NCBI GenBank assembly: GCA_038025085.1
Contig: CM076143.1
Location: forward strand, 10,377,001-10,441,000
Direction of reading: 5' to 3'
Source: Tetragonia tetragonoides
Lineage: Eukaryota > Streptophyta > Magnoliopsida > Caryophyllales > Aizoaceae
DNA: 64,000 nt
In this document: positions 47,744-60,215 of the stretch, piece by piece
How the letters are laid out: each line of letters starts with the position of its first letter
How positions within the stretch are numbered: position 1 is the first letter of the stretch
The notes under the pieces: model-generated
The model's input: only the letters and a program-made list of their open reading frames with translations
Database searches by the model: none
Told to the model about the DNA's origin: nothing
Program-made: the position numbers and the translations under genes

Positions 47744-49878
47744 ATGTCTAAACCTCCAAAACATCCGGGCACCAGTTCTAAATCTCCGAAACATACCGCC
47801 AAACCCGAGCCTCCGAAACAAGCCCCCAAAGCATCCATGGCTGAACCCTCTTCAAAGAACCCATCAAAGACCAAACCTTTTGTAAAATTTGATGAAAACA
47901 TGAGCTTTATTCTTGAACTCGGTCCTGCGATTAAGCTGAAACACTCTTTATTTGCCCTTGGCGATCATGGATTCAACTTACCAGGTACAGCAATGATTGA
48001 AGTGGAGCCTAAAGTTGTTGAGATTACAGCTCGAAATACTGAAAACAAAGTGTTTTACCAATACAAAGCCTTGGGATATCTTCGGTTGACTGCTTCGGGT
48101 TTCGTGAGATTCGAGTTTCGAAAGCCCTTGAGGAGGATGAAGATCCTATTGAACAAAGTTTATGACAATCTGGATATGGCTTCTGATGAGGATACTGTCA
48201 CCATTTGGCATATCGACCATTCTGATGAGCTCTCCTTTCAGTTTGGTATAATCTCTTACTCAAATTTTATCATAGTATACTTTGCTGTTTTCTTCTGAGT
48301 TTTAGCTGCTTCTTTTGATTTAATTGTTTTCTTGAACATGAACTTTTGAGAAACAGATGTTCCTTGTATGTTTTCTTGGTAGATAGATTCAATGTTGCAT
48401 CTTGACAGTGTTATGTTAAAGAGATAACCCTGCTGTTGTCATTCTGCTGTTTGTTCAGATTTCTTGACTAATTTGCTCATTACACATTTTGAGGGTTAAA
48501 GCCTCTATTACCATTTCGCATGTCCACGAGTCTAATCAGCTGTCGTTCAAATTTGATATGGTCTCTAATCCAAGTTTTAAGACGATACAGGAATGGGATA
48601 GGACGATGGTGAAGCTTGTGATCGAGTATTTGGTGTTCTTTGTAATCTTCTTCTCCTTGAAGATTGATATTTAATAAAATGAGAGCGATACGAGAATGTA
48701 TAATTGTGTTCATATCTGTTCTTATGTTCTATGTTTAGGAGCTTTTTTAGATTTTGTTCACTTTCTTGAGCCTCAAATTAACAGAGTTGCCCTGTTCATT
48801 TTATTGGAAGAAAGTTTTGATGCTGCATATACTGCATTGTGACAGCTTAATTTGTACACCATTATATTTATTTCAGCCAAAAAAATTGTTGTTTCTGTTA
48901 TTAGTTGCCCTCAAAAGTTCAATAGGCATCTGTTACCCTTGTTCTTGAAAATCATGAACAAACCCAGCTTTTCAGGAAGGGCATATCACATCTGTTGCCC
49001 TTGTTCTTGAAATCATGAAGAAACCCAACTTCGAAGTTCAAGGGTTAAATGATGTTGAATTTTCCTGACTTATTTCAGGAAGTATACCTGTGATAAATTT
49101 TGGCGTACAATTACACGAAATTGATGCTGAGTTTCGAAAGGTTCCGGACATGACCCATGCGTGTGAATGTATTCTACCGATTCCGCATCTGCAAAAGTTC
49201 CTTACACTAGCAGGACAAACCACAAATAAATTTGGTACTTATTTCTCCTCCTTGTAAAATCTGCTCTTTTTCATTGATCACTTGAAAACCCAATTTATAT
49301 TTCAGCTTTTACTGTTCAATTCCACTGCATGTTTAACAAATTCCTGTCTTGTTAACTGTTTGTATTTCTCAGTTTCCTTTGAAGTATCAGACAACAGTGT
49401 GTGTTTGCTTGTGGGACAGAATAAAGTGGAGTATATCTATGATACAAAGGTATATTAAATAAACCTCAATTTTTTTATTATTATTTTTTTTTACTTCTTA
49501 GATATTAGGTGCTAATAATATGCATGAAAATCTAAGGGACTTTTGCAAATTTCAAAAAAATTTCTCTTGCAGAAAGGTGTAGTCCGGGGGATGGAACGTG
49601 GCCTGAAGCATCGTGCATATTTCCGCTGGCCTTACTTAGAGGCTTTGAGGAAGGCCTCCAGTTTGGCGAAAGGGGTTGTGATATGCCTTGTTACCGAACC
49701 AAAGGACAGCATCATGTGGCGGTTCAACCTCAGAGAACTTGGGGATCTGGTGTTTATCCAGGAACTGGATCTATTACTGCCTAATTCTCAGCTTCGTGAC
49801 GATTTTATTGACCCATTTAGTAACTTCAAAGTGCTTGTGCCGCTTGACAAACTCCCTTCTACAGAGACTACCATCTGA
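47744..49878 (+). CDS. PCNA-like clamp protein (346 aa)
   Basis: Exons 47744-48245, 49079-49234, 49373-49449 and 49573-49878 have GT-AG borders and phases 1, 1, 0. The usual family start MEENQEP is lost, ATG having become AGG at 47705, so translation must begin 13 codons later at MSKPPKHPG or at M32 (MAEPSSKNP), which is conserved in the family. Residues about 52-168 are clamp domain 1, ending ASDEDTVTIWHIDHSDELSF. Exon 2 carries the connector QLHEIDAEFRKVPDMT. Exon 4 holds LEALRKASSLAKGVVICLVT, then WRFNLRELGDLVF, in the place of the clamp's last beta strands. It ends in the family tail FKVLVPLDKLPSTE. If it folds like PCNA it would be a ring subunit around DNA. That is inference: sequence identity is low. 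The position aligned with PCNA K164 is not clearly a lysine. Confidence 0.75.
48489..48580 (+). pseudogene. Relic duplicate of the exon 1 end inside intron 1
   Basis: ASITISHVHESNQLSFKFDM repeats the end of exon 1 (TVTIWHIDHSDELSFQFG) about 250 bp downstream of it, within the intron. A shorter relic is at about 60975-61010 in the 60216 gene. No clean splice acceptor stands before it. Confidence 0.6.
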
Positions 49879-50526
49879 AAAAATATGTTAGGATGGATTT
49901 TAGTCATAGGATGTTAAACGATTGCGTTGTTTTTAGTAGTTTGTGTATATAGCTGCTGCGATATGTTTGTTTGCTTGTTTGCATACTATCTGTCAGTGCA
50001 AGCGCAACACAGCATATTCAACGTATGTTAGATACTTGGATCATTTCGTCATTAATCAACATGGTGATTAGAAGTAATATACTTTGGTCTGTGTAAAATT
50101 TTAGCGAGTTCTTGAATTGCTGCGACATACCCTACTGTTTGTTAGCTAACCTGATCATACTGTCTTATGGTAGAATGTTACACCCCACCGTGCAGTTAGT
50201 TTGTGCGAGTGCATATATGTTCTTGTCTTACATATATCAGAAGTGTATCATGAAAAAAACATTACTACCATATAGTTTGGTTCCCTTCTTTGTATATGAT
50301 CAGTTGATCACCTGATAGCTAAAACACTTTCTTTTCATGTTATAAGTATCTTACAGAAAAGTTCAGGTATTTAGACTAGATAATAAAGATGACATTAACT
50401 CTATTAGCACTAAACACCAGATCACTTCCTATTTTTATTCTCTCCTCTGGCTAACACCCCCACCGCCTATTTGCTTTCTCTCTCTCTCTCTAGCTGTAGC
50501 TGCTCCGTCATCGGTGGGCTAAACCC
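49879..50526. other. Intergenic: 3' flank shared with other copies
   Basis: Sequence at 49900-50400 recurs, diverged, at 34680-34870, 62100-62400 and especially 63660-64000 (CCGTGCAGTTAGTT..., CAGTTGATC...). No gene. Confidence 0.6.
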
Positions 50527-50766
50527 ATGTTCCAAACCCAGTCGATATCCATGGCGAAGCTCATACAATCTCACCCTCTTTCATCTATAATGGAAAATCC
50601 CATCAAGTTTCTTGCTTTGTGTGATCTTCATACAGTTCGTAATTCTAACACTAATAGTAACAAGGGTTTGGGACATCTTCATCTGAAAGCTAAAGTTTTT
50701 ATTAAATTCGACTTTCGAAAACCCTTGAAGAGGAAGATGATCAACTTGGTACATATTTCTGAGTAG
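50527..50766 (+). pseudogene. Chimeric fragment: B-box gene leader joined to clamp domain 1
   Basis: The frame starts in the same leader as the B-box gene (MAKLIQSHPLSSIMENPIKF) and passes straight into NKGLGHLHLKAKVF and FDFRKPLKRKMINLVHISE, the middle of clamp domain 1. It stops at 50764-50766. No B-box, no start of domain 1 and no later exons. It shows that leader and body have been recombined between family members. Confidence 0.7.
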
Positions 50767-51263
50767 TTAAGGAATTACAGTATGTAAGTATATAGTGGTT
50801 AAGGAAGTCAAGGTCTCATACCAAGAAATGGGATCATTCAGTTCGGTAAATCTATCCTAATTATCTTTTAATCTTATCTAAAACAAAAGTGGAAGAATTA
50901 AACTTGTATGTAATTACTGTAAGATGTAGGACTCTCTTCCCTTCCCTGTCTATCTCAAACTCTCTGCCCTCAATCCATGGAAGAAAATCAACAACTTTCT
51001 CTCTCCTTGCTCTCTCTTTCCATTTCTTCCACCGTTTCTGAGCCTTCGAAACAAAGCCCCAAAGCATCCATGGCTGAACCTACAAACAACAACACATCAA
51101 AGATCAAGCCTTTCAAAGATGATAAAAACAATAGCTTTAGCTTCCAACTGAGTGCCGCGAGTAAGCTGAAACACTCTTTATTAGCTCTAAGCGATGTCGA
51201 ATTCAACGAACAAGGTATAGCCATGATAGAAGTTGAGAGCAAACTTGTCGAGATTACAGTTCG

Positions 51264-54200
51264 TGTTAATATATGGCTCATATTCACCACTATTATTTAT
51301 CTATTCCTCAAATAGAAAAGCAAAAGTTTGAAAGGGGATAATTGCTTCTTACAAAATAAACACACAGCTTATTGGTTAGAATAGATTTACTAAAATAAGT
51401 TTTGTACTTTGTTTAGCAAATGAAAACATTATATAAGTCACGATTTGTAGAGAGATAATTAAATCTATTATTTGTTAAAAGTGTTGTTTCATCTGAGTGG
51501 GTTTATAATTTTCTTTGAATTGTTGTCTTTAGAAAATCGTTTTTCGTAAGTGTCGTCAGTCAGGGAGTGAATTTCCTAACAAGTGGTATCAGAGCTCCAG
51601 GTGCAAGGGCATTATCAAGTTTCAATTTTTTTTTGAAATTCCACAAGACAGAATGTCGACCAGCACGGCGAAGTACGATATTGAGCCATTTGATGGTAAA
51701 TCCAATTTTAGCATTTGGCAAAGTACCGTGAAGGACATATTGGTTCAGCAAGGACTTCTAAAGGCATTGAAAGGAAAAGAGAATAAACCAGACACTATGA
51801 AGGATGATGAATGGGAAGAGTTAGAGGCGAAGGCCGTGTCCTGTATCAGGTTAAGTTTGGCACCGCAAATCAAATATCAAGTTTTAACGGAAACGTCTGC
51901 CAAAGATCTGTGGGAGAAATTGGAAAATGTTTATATGTCCAAGTCTCTTTCAAACAGATTGTATTTGAAGAAGGATCTGTATCAGCTAAGAATGCGGGAA
52001 GGTTCAGATCTCAATGATCACATAAATGAGTTCTGTCGGCTGACTACTCAATTATTGAACATTGACGTCAAACTTGAAGAAGAAGACAAGGCCTTATTGT
52101 TACTCTCCTCTCTTCCAGAGTCATTCTCAACACTTCAAACGACTCTACTCGTTGGGAAGAGCACGTTATCAGTTGATGACGTAACGTCAGCGCTGTTGGA
52201 CGCAGATAGATTCAGAAGTACGAATTCCAACAGTCAAGGTGAAGGTTACGTAGCCAGGTCAGCTGGACGTGGCAGGAGTCAATCTCGAGAAAAGAGTTCA
52301 AGACGAGGTAGAGCACGGTCAAAGTCTCACATTAGGAATCGAGACAAGTCACAGATTGAATGTTTCCGTTGTCATGAGAAGGGACATTACAAGAACCAAT
52401 GTCCAAACTTCAGGAAAGACACGGGTGAAACAAAAAGTGACAGGAGACCAGGAAATTATGCTCATGTCGCACATGTCAGCGACAATAATGAAGCAGAATT
52501 ATATGTTGCAGCTGCTAGAGAGGATTCAGGAAATTTACTTTCAGTTCGAGATGACACATCTGGGAGAGATTGGTTCATTGATTCCGGGTGCACGTTTCAC
52601 ATGTGCCCAAACAGGGATTGGTTCGAGACATTAACACCATGTAGTACTGGAACCGTGTTAATGGGCAATGATGCTGCTTGCAAGGTTGCAGGAGTCGGAA
52701 CAATCAGAATTAAAATGTTTGATGGTATGGTGAGAACATTGGGGAATGTTAGGTATATTCCAGATCTAAGGAAAAACCTGATATCCATGGGTACGCTTGA
52801 TTCATCAGGTTGTACAGCCTCGATCAGAGGTGGAATCATGAACATCTGCAAAGGCTCAATGATAATCATGAAGGGCCAGAAGATGGGTAACCTTTACAGG
52901 TTAATAGGGACTACAATTGAAGGTGGAGCAGCGGTCTCTACTTCAGAAGAAGCCAAGAATGATGACACAGACTTGTGGCATAAACGGCTAGGCCACCTTA
53001 GTGAAGTAGGCATGAGAGAACTGTACAAGAGGGGGTTGCTACAAGGTGTGAAAACATGTAAGTTAGAATTCTGCAAGTTTTGCTTGTATGGAAAGCAGAG
53101 GCGAGTTAGCTTCAAAGTAGGAGTTCATACAAGCAAAGGTGTCCTTGATTATGTTCATTCAGACGTGTGGGGTCCACTTACGGATGTCTCCATTGGAGGA
53201 GCGTAGTATTTTATCAGTTTCATAGACGACTATTCCAGGAAGGTATGAGTATATTTTATGAAACACAAGTCAGAGGTTTTCAATATTTTTAGACAGTGGA
53301 AAGCCAGGGTTGAAAACCAGACGGGAAAGAAATTGAAATACTTTAGGTCAGACAATGGAACGGAGTTCAAGAAAACTAGGTTCTTAGAGCTTTGTAAAGA
53401 TGAGGGTATCATCAGACATTTCTCCGTTAAAAGAACTCCACAGCAAAACGGAGTAGCTGAAAGGATGAATAGGACATTGCTAGAGCGAGCCAGATGCATG
53501 AGATTAAATGCAGGCTTGCCAAAGAAGTTTTGGGCTGAAGCAGTTAATACAGCCTGTTATCTAATCAACCGCTCACCATCAGCTGGGATAGATCACAAGA
53601 TTCCAGAAGAAGTGTGGTCAGGGAAGCCAGTAGACTTTTCAGTTTTGAAAGTATTCGGTTGCCCAGCTTACGTTCATATACAAAGTCCAGAGAGATCCAA
53701 GCTTGATCCTAATTCAAAGGAATGCATATTCCTTGGTTATGAAGACGGGGTTAAGGGTTATAGGTTATGGGATCCAGTGAGTAGGAAGAAAGTAGTGAGT
53801 AGAAATGTTGTTATCAACGAGAAACAAATGTTGAATAAACAGATAAACGAAGAAGAAATAGTTAGTGAAAAGCCAAAACTAACTATTGTGGTAGATAGCC
53901 GCAACTCTGAAGTTCAAGAGGAACTAGGAGCAGAGTCGCAGGAGAAGGAACTAGAGGATGAACTAGTTTCAAATGAAGTTATAGAGGAACAACCCATAGT
54001 GCAACCAGGAGATACATACATGCTTGCAAGAGATAGAGTCAGACGCACCATCAAGCCAGTACAAAGGTTAGGCTTTGAAGATACGGTAGCTTTTGCGTTA
54101 ATGACGGGCAATGGAGAACCAGACACTTACAGAGAAGCAATCAGTTCGGATGACAGTGGTAAGTGGGTGACTGCCATGACAGAGGAGATGGAATCTCTCC

Positions 54201-56088
54201 AGAAGAACCAGACTTGGGAATTAGTTAAACTTCCTAAGGGTTCTAAAGCAATAGGTTGCAAGTAGGTGTACAGGAAGAAGGAAGCGCTCTCGGAGACAGA
54301 GGGTGAGAAGTATAAGGCCCGGCTAGTGGCGAAAGGATTCTCTCAAAAGGAGGGAATAGACTATAATGAAATTTTTTCCCCAGTAGTGAAACACACTTCT
54401 ATTAGACTACTTCTATCTATTGTAGCATCACAGGATATGGAGTTGGAACAACTGGATGTGAAGACAGCCTTCCTCCATGGTGATTTAGAAGAAGTAATCT
54501 ATATGCAACAACCAGAAGGCTTCAAGGAATCAGGAAAAGAAGACTTAGTATGCAGATTGCAAAAGTCTTTATATGGTTTGAAGAAATCACCTCGTCAGTG
54601 GTATAAGCGTTTCGATGTATTCATGACAACACACGGTTACTCCAGGTGCGAGTATGATCCTTGTGTTTACTTTCGAAATCTTGAGGACGATTCTCTATTG
54701 TTGTTAACTCTCTATGTGGATGATATGTTGATTGCCTCTAGAATCTAGAGAGCATTATCCACTTGAAGACATTATTAAGCAGAGAGTTTGACATGAAAGA
54801 TCTTGGAGCTGCCAAGAAGATCTTAGGTATGGAGATCCAGAGGGATCGAAGAATTGGAAAATTATGGTTGACACAGAGAGGATATGTTCAGAAAGTGCTG
54901 GAAAGGTTTAGTATGCAAAAAGCAAAACCTGTAAGTTCACCACTTGGTGCGCATTTTCAGTTATCTTCACAGTCTTGTCCGAGTACAGAGGATGAGGTGG
55001 AGTATATGTCTCGTGTCCCATATGCAAATGCTGTTGGTTGCCTCATGTATGCCATGATATGCACAAGACCAGATATCTCACATGCAGTCAGTGTGGTAAG
55101 CAGGTATATGGCGAATCCAGGAAAGGATCATTGGAATGCAGTTAAATGGATTTTTCGCTACCTAGCAGGTACCACAGATTACGGGATCATGTTTAATCGT
55201 AATGGAGCAAGAAGTGAGGTCATAGGATTTGTTGATTTAAATTATGCAGGAGACTTAGACTCCAGGAGATCCACGACAAGGTTCGTGTTTTGTTTTAATG
55301 GAGGACCCATTTGTTGGAGGTCAGTACTACAGTCTACTGCAGCGTTATCAACGACTGAGGCGGAATACATGGCGATAACAGAAGCATGTAAGGAGGCATT
55401 ATGGTTAAAAGGTTTGGTTAAGGAACTTGGTTTCAAGCAGGATAGTGTTCAGATACAGTGTGATAGTCAAAGTGCTATGAATTTAGCAAAGAATCAAATA
55501 TTTCATGCCAGAACCAAACATATCGATGTTCGATATCACAGAATTCGAGAATGGGTAAGCTCGGGCGATATAAGCTTACAGAAGGTTCACACTAAGGATA
55601 ATGCCGCAGATATGCTAACCAAGCCCGTACCAATAGAGAAGTTCAAACGTTGTTTGAAGATGATACATTTTACCTCGTTATGATTTCAGGTAGAGTACCT
55701 TCGTCAAGGTTGATTATTAATAAAGTCAAGGTTGAAGAAATCATCGTAGAATATGATCCAAGGTGGAGATTGTTAATATATGGCTCATATTCACCACTAT
55801 TATTTATCTATTCCTCAAATAGAAAAGCAAAAGTTTGAAAGGGGATAATTGCTTCTTACAAAATAAACACACAGCTTATTGGTTAGAATAGATTTACTAA
55901 AATAAGTTTTGTACTTTGTTTAGCAAATGAAAACATTATATAAGTTACGATTTGTAGAGAGATAATTAAATCTATCATTTGTTAAAAGTGTTGTTTCATC
56001 TGAGTGGGTTTATAATTTTCTTTGAATTGTTGTCTTTAGAAAATCGTTTTTCGTAAGTGTCGTCAGTCAGGGAGTGAATTTCCTAACA
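51264..56088 (+). mobile_element. Full-length Ty1/copia retrotransposon
   Basis: LTRs 51264-51581 and 55771-56088 are both 318 bp (TGTTAATATA...CCTAACA) and differ at two positions by my reading. GTTCG flanks the element (51259-51263 and 56089-56093). The primer-binding site TGGTATCAGAGC is at 51584-51595 and a purine-rich tract lies just before the 3' LTR. Near-identical LTRs mean a recent insertion. It sits in a coding exon in the same direction as the host gene. Confidence 0.95.
51653..55683 (+). pseudogene. Copia gag-pol polyprotein with nonsense codons
   Basis: The frame starts MSTSTAKYDIEPFDGKSNF and carries gag, a CCHC knuckle (CFRCHEKGHYKNQC), protease (WFIDSGCTFHMC), integrase (LWHKRLGHL, then DVWGPL and DNGTEF), reverse transcriptase (LYVDDMLIAS) and RNase H (TEAEYMA, CDSQSAM). 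It is broken by stops at 53204-53206, about 53246-53248 and 54263-54265, and a frameshift near 54745. Two of the stops sit where copia proteins usually have Trp (KV-W-VYF, K-W-VYRKK), i.e. TGG to TGA/TAG. Any recent movement must have used proteins from another copy, or the stops arose after insertion. Confidence 0.93.
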
Positions 56089-57793
56089 GTTCGAAACAAT
56101 ACTAAAAAACAAGGCCTTGGGATATCTTCGGTTGAATGCTGAAGGTTTAACTAAATTCGAGTTTCGAAAGCCCTTGAAGAGGAAGATGATCAACTTGCGT
56201 CACATTTCTCAGTATCTGGAGATGGCTTCTAAATCTTCTGATGAGGATACTGTCACAATTTGGCATGTTCATGAGTTTAATAAGCTCTCCTTTGAGTATG
56301 GTATTGCTCTAATCTGTTAGAATTTTTAGAAGCAAGAAATTATTGATAGAATACTCTGTGTTGCTTACTTTTTTCGTGTCATACAAATTTTTAGTAAAAT
56401 GATGATAAAATGATTCTTTGTGTTGCTTACTTTTTTCATGTCATCTTTGATAGATCTAGGCTTGTGTCTAGGTAATTATTATTATTATTATTTTTTTTTT
56501 GGTTTCGGTAACAGGATTTTGAACATCACTTCCAACATAATCCGAACTTTGATGACTAGTATGTATAGTTTTAGCCAGATTTGTTCTTGACTTTCGAGTC
56601 TTAGCTGCTGCTTTTGATTTGATCACTTTCTTCAACTCAATCTTGAGAACAGAGTTGCCCTGTTTGTTTTAGAAAGATTCAATGTTGCATAGTGACAGCT
56701 CTATTTGTACACCAACATAGTACTTGGACAAATATTTAGTGTCTCTTAACTACAATACATTATGTAACAAAGGCGATGTGAGTCAGACCACAGGCTTCTT
56801 CCTAGGCGGGCCATCATCAACCGAGTAGAAGGAGCTCTTCATGAGGGAGTTTCAGACCTCCTGATTTTAGTTAGTTTCCTGTTTGCTTTAAGTTTTCGAG
56901 GAAACTAACAGATACGAGTGAATCAAAAGTTTATCACCCTTTGTGGCCTAAAGTTTGAAAGATATTGACTTTTCCTGACTTAGTTCAGGAACCAGAAGCA
57001 AACATGTGATAGAGTTTGGTGTAGAATTACATGAAATTGATGCTGCGTTTGAAAAAGTTCCCGACATTACCTATGCGTGTGAATGTGTTATACTCACAGA
57101 AGATTTGTGGAAGTTCCTGGAACGAGTAGAAGCCACTACAGCGAAATTTGGTACACATGTTTTTCCTCCTCAAAAACAAATTTGCTCACTTTCAACAGTT
57201 GTGAATTATCTCTAGGTGCAGGTTTAAATAGTCAATTATTCCACTACCTGTTTAACAAATGCTTATCTTGTTTACTGTATATATGTCTCAGCTTCCCTTG
57301 AAGTATCAGACAGTTCCATGACTGTGTTTGTGGGAAAGACAGAAATGAAGTACAAATATGACACAAGGGTATATTAAACAAACATCAATTTTCTTTCTAC
57401 TAGAATACTAGTGCTAATATGCTATGCATGACAAACAAGGAAATTTACAGTTTCAAACAATTTCTCTTGCAGAAAGGTGGAGTTAGGGGGTTGGAACCTG
57501 GCCAGAGGCATCGTGCATTGTTCCAGTGGCCTTACTGTGATACTTTAAAAAAGGCCTCCATCTTGGCGAAAGGGGTTCTTTTATGCCTTGTTACGGACCC
57601 AAAGGAGAGCATCATGTGGCGGTTCAACCTCCGAGAACTTGGGGATCTGGTGTTTATCAAGGCACTAAATGTGTTCGTCCCAAATTTTCGACCTGGAATG
57701 CATGAAGGCAACTCTGGTACTAATGATAAGAAGCCACCAAAGAAGTTTGAAATCCTTGTGCCGCTAGACAAAGAACCTTCCAAAACTATCTGA

Positions 57794-58483
57794 AAATATC
57801 TCAGCATGTATATTAAATGTTTGTGTTGTCAACAAGAACCAATGTTGAACCACCTACGCCAGTTTGTCTACCTGACCTTAGTTTCACCCAAGTGCCAGTT
57901 TTAAACATTTGAGTTTGACAATGAATGTAATGAGCTTGAGCTAACCATAGTGTGAACGGATATTATGGTAGTCTGCTCCTTTACGCCATGATCCTTCATC
58001 CTTCTGTATGAAAATTTTACCAAGTTTGGTCCCATAGGAACATAAGCGTTCAAGTTCATGACAGAAATTTTATCCCATGATGCATAGCTAGAGATAGCGA
58101 CAAACTGATATTTTGGCAGATTGCTCCTTCAAATCATTGATCCTTCTTTATGAGCAAATTTGGTCCTTCTTTATGAGCAAATTTGGTCCAATATGAACAT
58201 AAGCCTTCTTGACTGAAAGATTATCATGTGTTTAGTCCTCTCCAAATAAGAAAATATCAGGTGTCCTGTTATGCCCAGCTGTGACAGATGAAATCTGACA
58301 AGGTATTCTCATTTTCTCATGGTTCAAAGTCCACACTACATATTTTCACAAATACACTTTGCAGACAATAAGCTATGTTTCAATAAGGCACATGACAAAC
58401 AGATAAGATGTTTACATAATCGTAGTTTGTTCTGTGTATGACGGGACTAAGTACGATGTTCAAGTAAAGGAATTTGCAGATTA
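57794..58483. other. Intergenic
   Basis: 3' flank of the clamp-like pseudogene, with a short internal duplication (TCCTTCTTTATGAGCAAATT occurs twice near 58140-58175). No gene seen. Confidence 0.6.
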
Positions 58484-58502
58484 ATCAAGATCCATACTGG
58501 TT

Positions 58503-59533
58503 TGTTTTTTTTTTTTGATAAATCAGCGTTCTCATTAAAATGAAAAGGATCATTACAAGAATGCAAGATGCTACTCACGGTATCAAGAGACATCATACCC
58601 CCACCTTCTAGGAAGGGTTTGGTATAAAGTGAAAATCATCTACCAAGAAATAGCCAAGAAAAACAAAACAACAGTACACAGAAAAGAAATTACAGCCATG
58701 TTACAAAATTTTCTCCTCTAGTGAGACCTTGTTTAGCCAACCCATCTGCTATCGCATGTACACTCCTAGGACGATGTTGAACTGAAAATTTTGGCCACCT
58801 CACCAAAGTACTCCTAATAATATTGAGGTCAAATCTTGCATTCCACGGACCTCCCTTTCGCACATTACACCAATTGACCGCATTAAGAGAATCCGATTCA
58901 AAGACTATATCAAAATTTGACAACCATTCCTTCGATATCGTTTCCATAAGAGCCCTCCCAATAGCACTGATTTCGGCATGATTTATCTCAAGACACCTCA
59001 CACGAGCTGAAAACACGCATCTAAACTTGCCCTCCCAGTCGCGCAAAACACCCCCCACCGCTGCTACCCCATCCTTGAAGGAGGCGTCAGTATTCCTCTT
59101 CAAACACCTTTTTTTGGAGCTTCCCAATCGATCACAGGTTTACGTCTTGGTGCAGGACAATATATTCTCAAGCAACTTGGTGTTAAACTGACCTGTTGTG
59201 GAGAGTATGGAAAGCCTTCATCCCAAGCTTTGATCCACCATCCTAGCCTCAACAAAACAAGAGCAAAAACCTCTGCACCATCACAACGTTTCCCCTTAAA
59301 AATTCTAGTGTTCCTTTCCTTCCAAATCGACCATGCCATCACATAAAGAAAGGTCATATGCACCTTTTTAAAGTGAGGGCTTGCTGTCAATGAACCCCAT
59401 TGCTCATAGAAATCCATCATTCCCCAAGGTACACACCATACCATATCCCATAGAGTAAGCCAATGGTTCCATATACCTCTCGTAAACGAACAGTGAATCA
59501 GCAAATGAAAACACGACTCATCATCACTCCCAC
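58503..59533 (-). mobile_element. 5'-truncated LINE insertion
   Basis: A 19-bp duplication, ATCAAGATCCATACTGGTT, flanks it (58484-58502 and 59534-59552). A poly-T run at 58506-58519 is the poly(A) tail of a minus-strand LINE. Only the 3' kilobase was inserted, which is usual for target-primed reverse transcription. Confidence 0.92.
58690..59504 (-). pseudogene. LINE ORF2 end: zf-RVT and RNase H domains
   Basis: On the minus strand 59504-59100 encodes the zf-RVT-like part (LIHCSFTRGIWNHW, then MAWSIWKERNTRIFKG), and 59127-58690 encodes an RNase H domain. Its catalytic residues are visible: Asp in KRNTDASFKDGVAAVGG, Glu in NHAEISAIGRAL, Asp in FESDSLNAV and in HAIADGLAKQG. The two frames are offset by a slip in a homopolymer near 59112. 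Reverse transcriptase is not included. Confidence 0.88.
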
Positions 59534-59721
59534 ATCAAGATCCATACTGGTTACTACCTTAAAATTCGTTACTGTATTCAGCAAACAGTTTATGATGTGC
59601 CAAGTAATGTTTCTATTTCCTGGTGCAACAAATAGTAGTACAGAAAAATGGCCCAACCAATATTTTTTGCTAAGACAACTAATTTAACTCATTAGTTCAG
59701 AACACTACATTAAGTTGTCTA

Positions 59722-59904
59722 GGCTTGAACGCTTCTGGTTCAATCGACTTCGATTTTCACAAGCCTATTGAGAAGAAAATGATGATCAATTTTGAAGAAA
59801 CTGATCATTCACCCAGAAGACAAGGAAGCAATTCACATGTTACTAATCCAGATAATGAACCTGCTATAATCAGTAACAAACAATTCAGCTCTTGTTCTCC
59901 CTAA
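59722..59904 (+). pseudogene. Fragment of clamp-like domain 1 with linker
   Basis: A short open frame, GLNASGSIDFDFHKPIEKKM and then MINFEETDHSPRRQGSNS, matches the middle of domain 1 (LNASGFIRFEFRKP in the next gene), and then changes to linker-like sequence resembling the Ser-rich repeats. It stops at 59902-59904. No start or further exons. Confidence 0.65.
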
Positions 59905-60080
59905 GCTTAAAAGATAAGCTTATCTTTTAAACTCAGGTAAATATGTAACAAACAATTCTAGTTTTTAACTACAAGAGTAAATGCTAACTAAAGTAACTGC
60001 AGATAAACAAGGGAAATTTAAACAAAAACAAAAATGAGAAAACAAAAATGCTGTAACTAACTCCCCTCTTTCTGCCACTG

Positions 60081-60167
60081 ATCATAACGGTCTCAAATAT
60101 GATAGGTAAAACTCATCTTCCCTCCCTTTCATCCTCACCAACTTCAAAACCAATATTTCCACTTTAA

Positions 60168-60204
<37 letters not shown>
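60081..60204 (+). promoter_or_regulatory. Leader of the intact clamp-like gene: AACGG motif and (TC)n tract
   Basis: AACGG at 60086-60090 lies about 130 bp before the ATG, as in the leader of the 47.7-kb gene. It is the core of the plant MSA/MYB3R element for mitotic expression. A (TC)n run of about 15 units (60170-60200) follows. CT-rich leaders are common in plant core promoters. The functional reading is inference. Confidence 0.4.
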
Positions 60205-60215
60205 GCCTTTCAGCC

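Larger units (their letters stand above)
50977..57793 (+). pseudogene. PCNA-like clamp gene split by a copia element
   Basis: Exon 1 begins MEENQQLSLS at 50977 and is cut at 51263 by a full copia element. It resumes at 56094-56300 (LGYLRLNAEG, FEFRKPLKRKMINLRHISQ, EDTVTIWHVHEFNKLSFEYG). Exons 2-4 are 56989-57150, 57292-57368 and 57473-57793, with proper borders and open frames. The connector reads ELHEIDAAFEKVPDITY and the tail KKFEILVPLDKEPS. After removal of the copia element and one target copy, the two halves of exon 1 still differ by one base in frame: the stretch from CGAAAC to CTTGGGA is 4 bases longer than in the 60216 gene. So the gene was already shifted, or changed after insertion. 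Not able to make a full product. Confidence 0.82.
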
